64,000 bases of DNA from assembly GCA_025201345.1 (NCBI GenBank), contig JAIXMG010000019.1:496001-560000 (forward strand), in the 5' to 3' direction. The stretch comes from Thamnidium elegans. Its lineage: Eukaryota > Mucoromycota > Mucoromycetes > Mucorales > Mucoraceae. Below the pieces are notes generated by a model. That model saw nothing but the letters and a program-made list of their open reading frames with translations, had not been told where the DNA came from and did not search any database. Positions 1 through 11,277 of this stretch are shown in pieces. Numbering within the stretch: position 1 is the first letter of the stretch; each line of letters begins with the position of its first letter. A program made the position numbers and the translations under genes.

Positions 1-703
1 TGAATAATCAAAATATTGTTCTCTCTAGTGGTACTATTATCTGTTAGAAATTAATCATTTCTTCTTTATCGTACACGCCATAAGCTATATATACATATAT
101 TTCGCTTTTTTTTTTAAAAAAAAAAACCTATCAAGACAAATGAATCAAAATATTGATATCCAGAGAAGTTCACTGGATAAAGAGTATCACATTGGTATTG
201 TATATGAAAACTGTCAGACGTTTTCAGAATTATTTAGAAACGAAGCTCGTGTATAGGTTAATCGACGCGCTTTTTTAAAAATACCTCACTTACATACCGA
301 AAAAAGATCTTCCTATGAAAAGAAAAAGCCCAGTGAAAGCTCTTTTTTTTTTTTTTTTTAAACCTCAGGTAAAACTCCCGCAACCCGGGTCTGCACCAAC
401 ACAAAACAATTATTTCAGTGGAACAATCTCGGGGTAAGTAACGGAGTTGGCCTGACCACTAGAAATAATATTTTAGCCATAAATTGCTCGGGACAACGGT
501 AGATAATCGATTTTGTGTACTCTTTTATGTTTCTTTCAAAAATCTTTTTAATTGTAACCACCAGAATGGAAGTGTTTCACCGTACAAAGAAATATGTATC
601 ATTTTTAAAAATATGTTCCCAATAAGATACAAGATCAATAGAGAGCGTATATCAATGTAAGTGTTCATGATGTATACTTGTTAGATCAAGTAATATCTTT
701 GAA

Positions 704-738
<35 letters not shown>

Positions 739-2080
739 GATACATATATTATGAGAAAAAAAATAAACACATTGTTGTACCAATTTATAGAAAATAAAGT
801 TTGTTCGATATGGAGCACGATCCTATCATTTTCATATGCAAATGTAAAATATGTTGATTTAGTTCGTTATCACGACAATAGGTAAACAAAAATAATGACA
901 CTCAATTTTTGTTTTTTTGCGTCATATATACGGTTTAAATCTTTGCCTGGTGCATTATTTATCGAATAAGCGTTTTAATGTGTTTAAAAATAATTAAAGT
1001 TAGACGCAACATCATGTCCGGAAGCTGAATAAGCATGTAAAAAAGAGAGAGAGAGAGAAAGAGAAAACAACATATTTTTCTTTGTACACACTGATATAAC
1101 GAGCTAGAAGGAGACACGATAAGATCTGTATTATCGATGATTACGAAATGATTGTTTTTTTTGAAGAGGTATGTTAAAAGTGTTATTGTTAATTACTTTA
1201 TAGCTTCATAATCAATTAGCTCGCATTGTCTTGGCAGTGTAATATATAGTATAGTTTGACGCTATTGTCTGTATAACATAGTCAACGAGTCTAGTTCAAT
1301 CGAAAGATATTTTCATTGTGCTGTTATCATTCACTTTTATAAAAGGTAAATAAAAACAAATGATATACTCTTTGGGGGGAGTAGCAATTTACTGTGTTAA
1401 TATTGGGTCATATAGTTTGTTATTTGTTGTCTCGTTGATTGGCCTTTTTGTAATGAGAAGTTTTGTATATTGGAGTAGAGAGGTACACACAGTATATCTA
1501 AATATTTCGACCATCTTCTTTTTTAACTTCAGATTGTCTCAAAATAAAAGCCTTGTGTTCCCTACTTTTTTTAAATTAGGATATTGGTTACAAAGTAGAA
1601 TCTTTATGGGTTTCATAGAAAAAGGGGGAGATCAAGAAATATATGTCATTAAAAGTAAAACAATCCATCGTTAGGTGCGTAGATATTTTCTTTTTCTTTA
1701 ATATGGGGTCAGTTTTTTATAGGCGGAATTTCATAGCTTCTACTGAGAAAAATTTACACAAATGTTTTTTTTTAATAAACCGCTAACCCAATGATAAACC
1801 TTTTTATAATGGAAAATAGGTTTTCTAAGAATTGCATATCTTTTAAAGTTTCGTTCAGACTAACAACGCCTCTCTTTCTGTCGTTGCTTACATTTTTTCA
1901 AAGTCAAGGGATCCTATCTTTTTTCTTTCTTTTACTTCAACAGTACTTTTTTTTTTAAAGAAAAAATTACCTCCCTTTTTAAAATTTGTATGCTGTAGTA
2001 TTTTTTTTTTTTTTGACAAGTCTACAATTTTTTTCTTCTCCATATATTATTAACATCCTCCCCTCCTCCCCCCCTCAATA
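1..2080. other. Intergenic, no supported gene
   Basis: No coding stretch with believable composition or splice structure is seen on either strand; the longest frame (104 codons near 1360) has no recognisable composition. The stretch holds a T10A11 palindrome at 106-126, a TA microsatellite near 708-734 and pyrimidine-rich DNA at 1900-2080, which probably forms the 5' leader and promoter of the downstream reductase gene. No sterol-sensing-domain coding sequence could be found here. Confidence 0.6.
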
Positions 2081-3797
2081 ATGTCACCTTTTGAAAACAT
2101 TTCTGATGTTTATGCTGTTTATATTCAACATCCTGTCATCTCTAAATGGTTAGCCATCGGTCTCTGTATATCCTTACTTCTTAATACGTACCTTTTTAAT
2201 GCTTCAAAACAACAACCCAAGGTGATTATTCAAAAAGTGATTGAACGTGTTGAAGTACCAGTTGCCTCCAAGAAACAAGAACGGTCTATTACGAAGCCTG
2301 CAGGAAAAAAGCCATCGAAAAAGCATAACTCTCATTCTGGTGTGATTCGTACTTTAGATGAAGCGTTTAGTTTACTCAGTACTCCTGAAGTTTTATCGGA
2401 TGAAGAAATCATTTCGATTGTTCAAAATGGAAAGATGGCACCCTATGCGCTTGAAAAGGTGTTGGGCGATTTCGAACGTGCTGTTCATATTCGTAGAGCT
2501 TTGATCTCTCGTGATTCTATCACTCAAAGTTTGGAAGGTAGTTTGCTTCCTGTCAAGAATTATCATTATGATAAAGTCATGGGTGCTTGTTGTGAAAATG
2601 TCATTGGTTATATGCCTATTCCTGTTGGTGTTGCTGGTAAGTTTTTTTTTTATTTTTATAAAGTGAATGAGAAAAAAAAAATGTTTTTAACAAACAAAAA
2701 AATTAGGTCCCATGAATATTGATGGTGATCTCATCCATATTCCCATGGCTACTACAGAAGGTTGTTTGATCGCTTCTACAGCAAGAGGATGTAAGGCTAT
2801 TAATGCTGGAGGAGGAGCTATTACTATTGTTACTGCTGATGGTATGACCCGTGGACCTTGTGTTGAATTTCCTAATATCACTCGTGCAGCTGATTGTAAG
2901 CGTTGGATCGAACAGGAGGGAGAGGCAATTGTGACAGAAGCTTTTAACTCTACTTCTCGTTTTGCTCGTGTGCGTAAATTAAAGGTAGCACTTGCCGGTC
3001 GACTTGTATATATTCGTTTCTCTACAACTACAGGTGATGCTATGGGCATGAACATGATTTCAAAGGGCTGTGAAAAGGCCCTAAGTAAAATTGCTGAACG
3101 TTACCCTGATATGCAAATTATTTCTCTTTCTGGTAACTATTGTACGGATAAAAAGCCCGCAGCCATCAATTGGATCGAAGGCCGTGGTAAATCTTGTGTC
3201 TCTGAAGCTGTTATTCCTGGCTCTGTTGTGGAAAAGGTCTTGAAGACGACAGTAGCAGCTCTTGTGGAATTAAACATCTCCAAGAATTTAATCGGGTCTG
3301 CTATGGCTGGTTCTGTCGGTGGTTTCAATGCTCACGCTGCCAATATTTTAACAGCTGTTTATTTGGCTACAGGTCAAGATCCTGCTCAAAATGTCGAAAG
3401 TTCCATGTGTATTACTTTGATGAAGGCTGTCAACGGAGGTAAAGATCTCCATATATCCTGTACTATGCCTTGTATTGAAGTCGGTACTATTGGCGGTGGT
3501 ACAATTTTACCTCCTCAACAAGCTATGCTTGATTTCATTGGTGTGCGTGGTCCTCATCCTACTGAACCCGGAGCAAATGCTCGTCGTCTTGCTCGTGTTA
3601 TCTGCGCTTCCGTTATGGCTGGTGAACTTTCTCTTTGTGCTGCCTTAGCTGCTGGTCACTTGGTTCAAGCTCATATGGCTCACAATCGTAACGGAGCCGC
3701 TGCCGCTCCTGCTGCCGCTACCATTCAAGCTTCTACTCCTCCTGCTACTCCAATCGAAAAGGAAAGTCCTATTCTTGGAAGTTGTATTAAATCATAA
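2081..3797 (+). CDS. HMG-CoA reductase, short form without sterol-sensing domain
   Basis: Exons 2081-2636 and 2707-3797 (548 aa) joined by a 70-bp GT-AG intron that restores GVAGPMNIDG. The protein catalyses NADPH-dependent reduction of HMG-CoA to mevalonate. The catalytic set known from the human enzyme is present: Glu in CCENVIGY, Lys in [11 protein letters not shown], Asp in GQDPAQNV and His in [12 protein letters not shown]. There is a single hydrophobic segment at about residues 22-42, in a context ([12 protein letters not shown]) that in fungal homologues is the last helix of the multi-pass membrane domain; a short linker follows and then the catalytic domain from about residue 90. The other helices and the sterol-sensing domain are absent from the ORF and not seen in the 2 kb upstream. 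The ATG follows a pyrimidine-rich leader with no obvious acceptor beside it. Either this is a true short, single-anchor isoform or a 5' exon has been lost. Confidence 0.93.
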
Positions 3798-4072
3798 TCA
3801 ATAGATTCTCCACCCCCCCTCTTGTTATTTATATACAAATAGTTTTTGCATTTTCTTTCTTATATCATTTTTCTTTACAAACACCCTCTTTTTTTTTTAT
3901 TATCTATTTTACCTCATTTATACTAGAAATCAAAAAAAAAAACCAATAATAATAATAATTAAAAAAAAAACTTTTATTGCACAAAAAAAGCAATATATTT
4001 ATAAATAAACTTTTTATATTTGTACACTTATAATTTTGAAAATACAAGGTTTTATTTTCTTATTTTATTTTT

Positions 4073-5222
4073 TTACCAAGTAGCTTGGTTATCATGACTG
4101 TTACGATGATTGAATAACCATTCTAAATCTTCTTTGCTATCAGTATGAGAAGCAGTAGAGGCTTCATCAGCAGTAGAAGTAGCTTGAAGTTGAATAATCT
4201 TTTTAGAAACTAAATCGATAAAGGCATTCCACTGTTCGCTGGTGGTAAGACTAGCAGTGATGGTAGATAACTTCTCGATTTGCTCAGAAACTTGAGGGTA
4301 ATCTGTAGATAACTTGGTGGCAAATTGGGTCCACTTGGTTTGAACTTGATCTACGTTGGATAACTCGGTTTTGAGTGTTTCGATCTCGGAAGCGATTTCT
4401 TGGTTGGCATTGGATGTGGTATTAGAAGTGGTGGCGTCAGCAGTATCAGCTTTTTTAGTAGTAGTGGTGCTATCAGCGGTGGCGGCAGCGGTATCACTTT
4501 CAGGTAAAGCGTCCAAATCAGCAAAGACACTGTCGATACTATAATTTTGATGAGTAGTTGCGGTACCATTTTTAGAGCCAAAGTTATTGTCTCTGGTATA
4601 ATCACCAGCAACAACACGAAGACAACCATAACCAGATCTTCCAGTATTACAGTCGTTCTATAAAAGGAAATGATTAGAAACCATATATAATGAAAATTCA
4701 TTGTTTTTTTTTTACCTTATCGTTACAACATCTAATACAGAATCTTTCAATATCGGGTTCGATCAAACTGACAAAGTATTTATAGTCCTTGCATTGAGCA
4801 TGAACGGGTTTACCCTTGGCGTGGTTATCGTATTGTCCTCCACCGTCGTTTTCACCTAAACTGTACTTTGTACGATCAAAGAAACCAGTTACTTGAACAT
4901 AGTCATTTGATTTTAAATAGTGAGCAGTAGTAATGAAACCTATATATTTTGAAGTAAGTAAAATATGATTTTTTTTTTTTTTTTTTAGATTTTTTTTACC
5001 TTGAGGGAATTCAGAAGCTTTAGGTACAGCGTCTTTCTTTGTACAGAATGGGATACCATCATTTTCAGTTTCTGCAACACCAAGTCCAGGTTGAGGAGGA
5101 AGGAAAAGACAAAAGTCTTGTTGACTGTTGACAGCAGTTAATGGTGAAGTGACAGCAGCATTTACAAATGAAGATGCAATGACAAAAAGACTTGCAACGA
5201 TGAGATTATTAGAAAGGTACAT
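4073..5222 (-). CDS. Secreted Cys-rich protein, resembling basidiomycete macrophage-activating glycoprotein
   Basis: Exons (minus strand) 5222-5000, 4939-4716 and 4657-4073; 343 aa. Residues 1-22 form a signal peptide ending near VNAA. The N-terminal domain (about 30-165) has evenly spaced cysteines and signatures such as FCLFLPPQPGLGVAETENDG, VTGFFDRTKY, GGQYDNH and IERFCIRCCNDK. I recognise this domain from secreted fungal proteins annotated as macrophage-activating glycoprotein; that name is from memory of the family, not a search. The C-terminal half is Ser/Thr/Ala/Asp-rich, probably O-mannosylated, with a heptad-like segment (about 235-310). No GPI-anchor tail is seen. Function is unknown; a cell-wall or extracellular role is inferred. 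The second intron is absolutely required because the frame closes without it. Confidence 0.85.
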
Positions 5223-6000
5223 TATACAAGAAAAAAAAAAAAAAAAAAAACTTTTTATGAAATATGAGAAAGAGAGAAAAATAGCTGTTTGGTTTATTTA
5301 TAAATAGCTTTTTATTCTATTTTTTCAACTCCTTCAATGATTTTCTAATTTACAGAGTTACACAATCAATATTACATGCTTTTTAAAAGCATGAAGTTAT
5401 AAATAAAGGTAAAAACCCTATTGTTACTTTGAGGTATAAATGATCTGCATTTTAAGCTCTTGCCTTTTTTTTTTTAAAAAAAAAAATTGGGTTTATAAAA
5501 CAGTGTACCTGGTTGTCAACCAAACTAAGTTTTATAAGTTTAGGACTGTATACCAAGTTAATTACAAAAAGCTATTTTAAAACATGTTTTACTTTTTCGA
5601 ACTTATTTATTACGTGACAATAGTCGCCCTCAGAAAAGTTAGTTTGAGTTATTTCATAATTTGTTTCGAGTTATCCCCCCCTCCCTTTTTTTTTGAGACA
5701 TAAACGATCGAGAATCTCCTTTCAAGTAATATGAATCGTTATATCGGAACCCATAAGTTTTTTTCATATGTCTCTGCGAGATAAAATTATCGTTATGTTA
5801 AGATCTATTATGTTGTTCAAGTTATTTAGTCGCGTAAAAAGTTTTTTTGTAAGCACCAAAAAGTTTCGTAATAGCATATCACCGCTTGAATTAATTATAT
5901 TTTTTCGAAAGAAGAAAGATGTAGGTGCTTTAAAAAAAAATCCCGGTTGCACACAAGATGAGCTAAATTGTCGAGTGAACCATGGGCCTCTAGAAAGTTT
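5223..6000. other. Intergenic
   Basis: AT-rich stretch with the upstream region of the secreted-protein gene (TATA-like AT stretches near 5300) and a T11A11 palindrome at 5465-5486. No coding sequence is supported. Confidence 0.5.
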
Positions 6001-6679
6001 TTATTCGAGAATAGAATTATTTGGTGGAGCAGAAGGTCTGTCGGTCATTTCTTTACTTGCAATTTGTTTTAAAGCGTCGTCGCTTTTAGACATGTGTGAA
6101 ATCATGCTTTCTAATATTGGTTCAGTTGGTAAAGGTGGATTGTTTACGACAGGTTCTGTAGGAGTTTCGTTAAAATCAGTCGGTATCGGCGCTAAAACTT
6201 CAGTAGTATCAGCAGGACTTTCAGGTACCTGCTGTCGTGTATTTACAGTTCTTATTTTAGGATGCTGAACAAATATCCTCTTCCATTTAAATGATTAATA
6301 AATTAGTTATTAAACCCAATCATATATAAAACACTTACCATATGTGTTAATTTAAGCGCTCGTCTTTCCAATAGTGTCTCAAAGACATACGAATATTCTC
6401 TTTGGCTTCATCAGTTAATTTACTAATTTGTTCTCGTATCGCAGACTGGCCCAGTGGGTTTAAATCAGGACATGTATTGTTTACAGACTCAAATATATTT
6501 CCCCATGCAGGGCCTTTTTTTCGCTGCTTTTGTAGGAACAGACGGAATTGAAGCATGGCGTCTTTAGCAACTAGACAGCGACTGTTGTTCCATTGTCCAC
6601 GTTTATGAACTGTTGTGCCCGAAGAGGATGGAAATACTTGCTGGACAAATCTATTAAACTCTTCTGGTAATTGACTCAT
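6001..6679 (-). pseudogene. Two-part gene of unknown function, reading frame interrupted at the exon junction
   Basis: The first part (6679-6347) is an open frame of 110 codons from ATG, with a basic, helical-looking C-terminus (KLTDEAKENIRM, RHYWKDERLN). The second part (6264-6001) reads 87 protein-like codons with no stop (for example PESPADTTEVLAP, LESMISHMSKSDDALKQ). Between them lie a good donor (GTAAGT near 6338) and an acceptor (TTCAG before 6264), but in the first frame a TAA at 6349-6347 precedes the donor; only a different frame enters the donor in the right phase. Hence either a one-base frameshift has disabled the gene, the stop is real and the intron is in the 3' UTR, or the base call is wrong. 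No domain recognised. Confidence 0.5.
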
Positions 6680-7631
6680 TTATTTTTGCAATGAAAAATA
6701 ACCCTCACTCTCAAATGTACTCATATCAAGATTGATTGGATATATTAAGTATCCGAAAGTTAAGGACCGGTAAAAGCGTTTCCATTATTTGGGATATTTC
6801 TTCCTTTCCGTTCAATACTCGCCTGCTAAACGAGTACGAGGTATGATATTCAACTTATTAAAAAGTATATGGGTATAGAAAGTAAGTGTCAATGGTTTGA
6901 ATGCTTTTTGTTTTGTTCAGCCAATGAAACTCATATCAGTTTGTTTCTTAAATAAAGAGTATACTGTTTTATACATTTTGATAATTCAAATCGAAAGATT
7001 AAAAAGTCTATAGGAACCTCCTTTTTCAAAAGGAAAAACAACTAAACTATATCATGCCACTGTTACGGGGGATATCCAGGATTTTTTTGTGCTGAAAAAT
7101 AAGTACAGACATTAAATACTAATCAAAAGGTTTGATAAATCCCTTATATATATCAGACAACAGCGAAAAGAAAACCTGTACATACTAAATAAGTTTTTTT
7201 TTTGCTCCCAGCCATGGACGATCTTAGTTAATATACAAGTTATAAAGAGAGCAAAGGTTATTCAGACATTTTTTTACTATATAATAATCGTTACCACGTT
7301 TTTCGAAGGATATAGAGCATCAGGTTACTGAAACCCTGATTTCATGGCATTCGTGACTCAAAACAAGAGAAAACATGAAAAACACTAGAAGCCCTTATTA
7401 ACATCCTCCCAGCTCAAAGAAGATAGATATTTACTTTTCTTTTTAATTAACGTTCCATAGACTTCCTGAATTTTTACGCTATAAAAAAAAATGTGGCTGC
7501 CCCGCTGGGATGTTGAATAGAGAGAGATTCAGGGAATCAAATGTCGGAATTTTAAGTGTTGATAAGAAGACTTTAAACAATCCCGAGCTGGGTATTATTC
7601 TTTTTCAGCCCTTTTTTTTTTCTCTTTAGAA
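6680..7631. other. Intergenic
   Basis: Upstream regions of two divergent genes. A small perfect hairpin (ATCAGGTT/AACCCTGAT) is at about 7319-7340. No coding sequence is seen. Confidence 0.5.
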
Positions 7632-8216
7632 ATGACAAAAATTGTCGATAAGGCAATATGGAGTATAGGACCTATATTTATTGGTATTGCTATCTTACTA
7701 CTTAATATGTGCGTACTAGCATATTATTTAGTGGTATTCCCCTACCTGTATCAATGGACGGATACTTCAGTTTGGAATAAATTGCTCTCTGTATTGACGC
7801 TATGCTTTACACTGTATATTGTATATTGTATTCACTTTTATTATTATATGGCTATTGTGACACCACCAGGAGATATGGAGGATTATAGAAAAAAAGACAG
7901 TTCTTCTAACGTAAGTTTCTGTGCAGATAGTATAAGGTTGGATGCTGATAGTTTCGAATTAGGAAGCTTCTATGCGAACCATGTTGTTAGAAATGGAAGA
8001 ACATTCTCAATTCCCTCAATCGTGTAAAAAATGTATGTTAGACTTCAAATGAAAAAAAAGGACACATTTTTTTTTAACCTCCTCAATTAGGCCTTTTACC
8101 GAAACCTGAAAGAGCTCATCATTGTAGTGTTTGCAACACATGTATATTAAGATTTGATCATCACTGTAAGATCTCCCTTTTTTTTTTTTTTTTTTTGGTG
8201 TGTACACACGGAGACT

Positions 8217-8257
<41 letters not shown>

Positions 8258-8566
8258 AAGGCCCGTGGATCCATAATTGCGTTGGACATTTTAATCATAG
8301 ATACTTTGTGTTATTTATGACATATTTAATATTCGCAGCATCCTATTTTGTGATATCCGCTTGGCGACCGTTCATGGTGTGTCTAGATTTCACGCAATTG
8401 GATGTAAGTAAATTTAGGGAAATGGACACATGACGCATGATAATTAAATGATAAAATAGTGGCCATATTACTTTCCTAGACCGTTATTAGCATTTTCATT
8501 TATTTTAGCGGCTTGTATGGGCTTAGCTATAGGGGCATTATGTATTTGGCATTATTACTTGGTAAG

Positions 8567-8598
<32 letters not shown>

Positions 8599-9070
8599 GG
8601 GTAGGAGAAATTGTGATATTAACTTTGTATTTTAGATCTTTACGGCTCAAACGACAGTAGAGTTTTATAATAATTATTATGATAAAGGTGTATGTAAAAC
8701 TCAAGGAGAAATATTTGTAAACATGTATAATTTTGGACCTGTACAGAATTTTAAAAGGTTTTTTAATATTTGTGATCAATAGTAAGTTATACATATCGAT
8801 TTATTTTTTTATTTTGAAGCTTTTCTAATATCTTTTTAGCCCTTGGTATACAATCTTTTATCCTATTCCTATTCCTCCAAAGGTAAAACTAATAATAATA
8901 ATAAAAAAAGAACTCTAATTTTAAACTAACTCTATTTATAGGGAACTGGTCGTGTATTTGAAAAATGTCAAGAGTTTTATATGCTGCCAGAACCAAGACA
9001 AAGAGCACATGTTTTAGCTCAACAGGAGGTTCAAAATATTGAAGATTTGGAAGATGATAAAAACATTTAA
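7632..9070 (+). CDS. DHHC-type protein S-palmitoyltransferase (ZDHHC16-like)
   Basis: Eight exons: 7632-7910, 7963-8032, 8091-8165, 8261-8403, 8460-8561, 8636-8781, 8840-8882, 8942-9070; 328 aa. Two N-terminal membrane helices (about 12-36 and 48-70) precede the Cys-rich domain, rebuilt across three introns as CKKC, then [15 protein letters not shown], then [17 protein letters not shown]. Cys of DHHC is the acyl-accepting residue. Two more helices follow, then a TTxE motif (TTVEFYNN) and a C-terminal [15 protein letters not shown] segment that matches my memory of ZDHHC16-like enzymes. It should act in ER/Golgi membranes. Every junction is GT-AG and phase-consistent; the third intron is 95 bp because of a 31-T/9-A tract. 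The ATG is the first in frame after an AT-rich leader. Confidence 0.92.
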
Positions 9071-9167
9071 ATTATCATACAAACATAAATACTATAATTA
9101 TAATAAAATACCAAATGTAAATCAAATCCGGAATAAATAATGCAAGGGGGGGGGGGAAAGATCTATT

Positions 9168-9644
9168 TTATTTAATAAGTTTACGTAAAGAAGAATACCA
9201 CTTCTTTTCTTTAATAGGTTCTTCTATCTTTTCAACTGGTGTTTGACAACGAGGCTTCTTTTTTTTGGTTTCTTGCAATTTAATAATTGAATTTTGGGAA
9301 GATGAGCCACTACTACTAGTACTAAGATAAGAACTGGTTCGATCATCAGTACGAGTAGACGGATAGATGGTAGTATAACCCTTTTTATAAGCTAAAAGAG
9401 CTAATGGTATATCGTCATCTAAAGTGTTATTTAATCTTCTGCGGTGATGTCTCTTGTTGGTGGTTGGTTTGTGAGTATATACTTTTTGCTCGTCAATAGG
9501 CTTCATCGTATTAACACGTGTGGGTGGTGGCAAACGATGCTGCTTTGATGAAGTTCTAACTAAAGATGGCTGTTTTTGAAAACTATCTGATTTTATCATT
9601 TGTTTTAATGGTAATTTATTACTTTGACGACGAGGTTCATTCAT
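9168..9644 (-). CDS. Small basic, Ser-rich protein of unknown function
   Basis: Single exon, 158 aa, convergent with the palmitoyltransferase gene (97 bp apart). No membrane segment or signal peptide. Basic N-terminal half (KRHHRRRL), a conserved-looking core DDDIPLALLAYKKGY at about residues 77-91, a serine-rich linker and a basic tail ending KKWYSSLRKLIK. The core motif resembles short basic proteins I associate with Mucorales, but I cannot name a family. A 20-base A-rich run lies just upstream of the ATG. Confidence 0.65.
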   Translation of the reverse strand: MNEPRRQSNKLPLKQMIKSDSFQKQPSLVRTSSKQHRLPPPTRVNTMKPIDEQKVYTHKPTTNKRHHRRRLNNTLDDDIPLALLAYKKGYTTIYPSTRTDDRTSSYLSTSSSGSSSQNSIIKLQETKKKKPRCQTPVEKIEEPIKEKKWYSSLRKLIK

Positions 9645-9904
9645 CTTTTTTTTAAGAAGAAAAAAAAAAAAAAAAAAAGTAAAAGAAAAGAAGAAAGTAA
9701 ATAAAAATTGCTTGTAAGTTATACAGTGTTTGGCACTATATAATCTATATTGGGAGTTGAAAAGATGTTGTTTAGTCAGTTGATTTTTTTGTATATTTAT
9801 AAAAAAAATTAACTATTTGTACATGTATAATGCAGCAGTGCATAACTTGCCGTGTATATAAATAAATATGGGAGTTACATGTATATATAGAAAGTAAAAA
9901 GTAC

Positions 9905-9921
9905 AAGTTTCTTTTATTTTA

Positions 9922-9962
<41 letters not shown>

Positions 9963-9978
9963 ATATATATATATATAT
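9905..9978. repeat. GT/TA microsatellite
   Basis: A run of about 17 GT units followed by TA units lies between the divergent-side neighbours. It is simple-sequence DNA with no coding potential, about 260 bp upstream of the ATG of the small basic protein gene and about 110 bp downstream of the bZIP stop. Confidence 0.85.
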
Positions 9979-10091
9979 GTGTGTGTGCCTGTATATATAC
10001 ATATATAAACGTTTTATTTAAAAAGAAAGAAAAAAAAAGCGACGTTACGGAAAAAAAATAATTATGCGTGTAACAAATGAGTTAAAAAAAA

Positions 10092-11277
10092 TTATGCAGT
10101 TCCGAAATCCATTCTACGCAATACTTCTTGTAGTTCAGATTCAGGAATAACAGGGCCAGTGCCTGAACATATCGCCTTCTTTTTTAATTCTTCACATAGT
10201 TTATCCATATCAAATTCATCAAAGTTTGGATGCTGAGATAGTTTTTCCCATATTTGAGAGCAAGGAATTACTTTTGCTCCAGAACGAACAATAGGATGAA
10301 CATGATGTGCAAATCGATTGGATTCTCTTTCAGCAAAACCTTCTTGTTGTTCTTCATCGTTATCTTCATCTGTTGACATCATATGATCTTCATGTTTATA
10401 ATTGATTGTTTTTTGAAAACCAAATGATACATCACTAGAAGACATGAAACTATCTTCAACTCTTGCAGGTGATTGTCGATCCGAATGAGGTGGCGAAGGA
10501 TGATTATGATGTTTTTGTACGTCAAGACCAGCTTCACGTAACTTATGGATTGAAACATCAAATGCAATGGCCGCACCTTTTAATGTGTGTATCTCCGCTT
10601 CCATATTTTTTACAAGCTCTTTTAATGATTCATTTTCTTTTGTAACTCGAACTAGTTCTTGTTCATGTTTATTTTCCAGTTCTTTGATTTTAGTTTGAAG
10701 TTCTTTTACAAATTTCTCTTTTCGTTCTCTAAAGGCTCTTTGTGCAGCACGGTTTTGCTCCTTGCGTCTTTGCTTTTGGTCTCCTCCCTATATATGTTTC
10801 ATTAATTCTTTTTAAAATATCATATCTGTGTGTGTGTGTGTGGGATGTGTTACCATAAATGTGTCTGAAGTTAAATCATTTCGTTTTTGTGTTCCTCCTC
10901 CACTATCTACATGTAAAAAAAAAAAAAAAAAAAACTTTAAAAAAAATTGTAACAGGAGTGAGGCGTAATAGGTTACCTGGACTATCTGCTTCACTTGGTT
11001 CGTGGTTACTACTATAATCGTCCATGTCTAAAATATAAGGTTTTTTTTTTAAAAAAAAATGCTTACACATAATTATAGTTTGCTTACTAAACATATTATT
11101 AGCTTGAGTGTTCACGTCGAAATCAGCAAATGTTTGAGTCCATTTCCTTTCATCATTGCCTTCAGACCAAGGTTGCTGTGTTTGTTGCTGTGGTTGTGGT
11201 TGTTGTGGTTGCTGTGGCAACATTAAAGAATTGGTATTTACCATATTTTGAAACTGCCAATAAGTACTATCTGTCAT
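10092..11277 (-). CDS. bZIP transcription factor of the Yap1/Pap1 oxidative-stress type
   Basis: Exons (minus) 11277-11088, 11027-10977, 10906-10854, 10787-10092; 329 aa. A Gln/Pro-rich N-terminus is followed by the basic region QNRAAQRAFRERKEKF (about 110-125), diagnostic of the Yap/Pap1 class, and a leucine zipper (about 130-165). The C-terminal PAP1-type Cys-rich domain carries IPCSQIWEKL, DMDKLCEELKKKAICS and PVIPESELQEVL; in Yap1/Pap1 such cysteines sense peroxide and mask the nuclear export signal. No Cys-rich cluster is seen on the N-terminal side of the zipper in the chosen model, so only the C-terminal redox module is evident. An alternative first donor (near 11066) would leave an intron of about 36 bp, so I chose the upstream donor (60 bp). 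Confidence 0.92.

Noticed and set aside
1360..1674. 104-codon plus-strand frame
   Set aside because: Hydrophobic low-complexity composition from AT-rich DNA, no splice partners, no recognisable domain.
5768..6268. 166-codon plus-strand frame
   Set aside because: It is antisense to the protein-like second part of the 6001-6679 gene and its composition (Phe/Leu/Ser runs) fits a shadow frame.
9905..9978. GT repeat as Z-DNA or functional enhancer
   Set aside because: Only an ordinary microsatellite; nothing else in the sequence supports a role.
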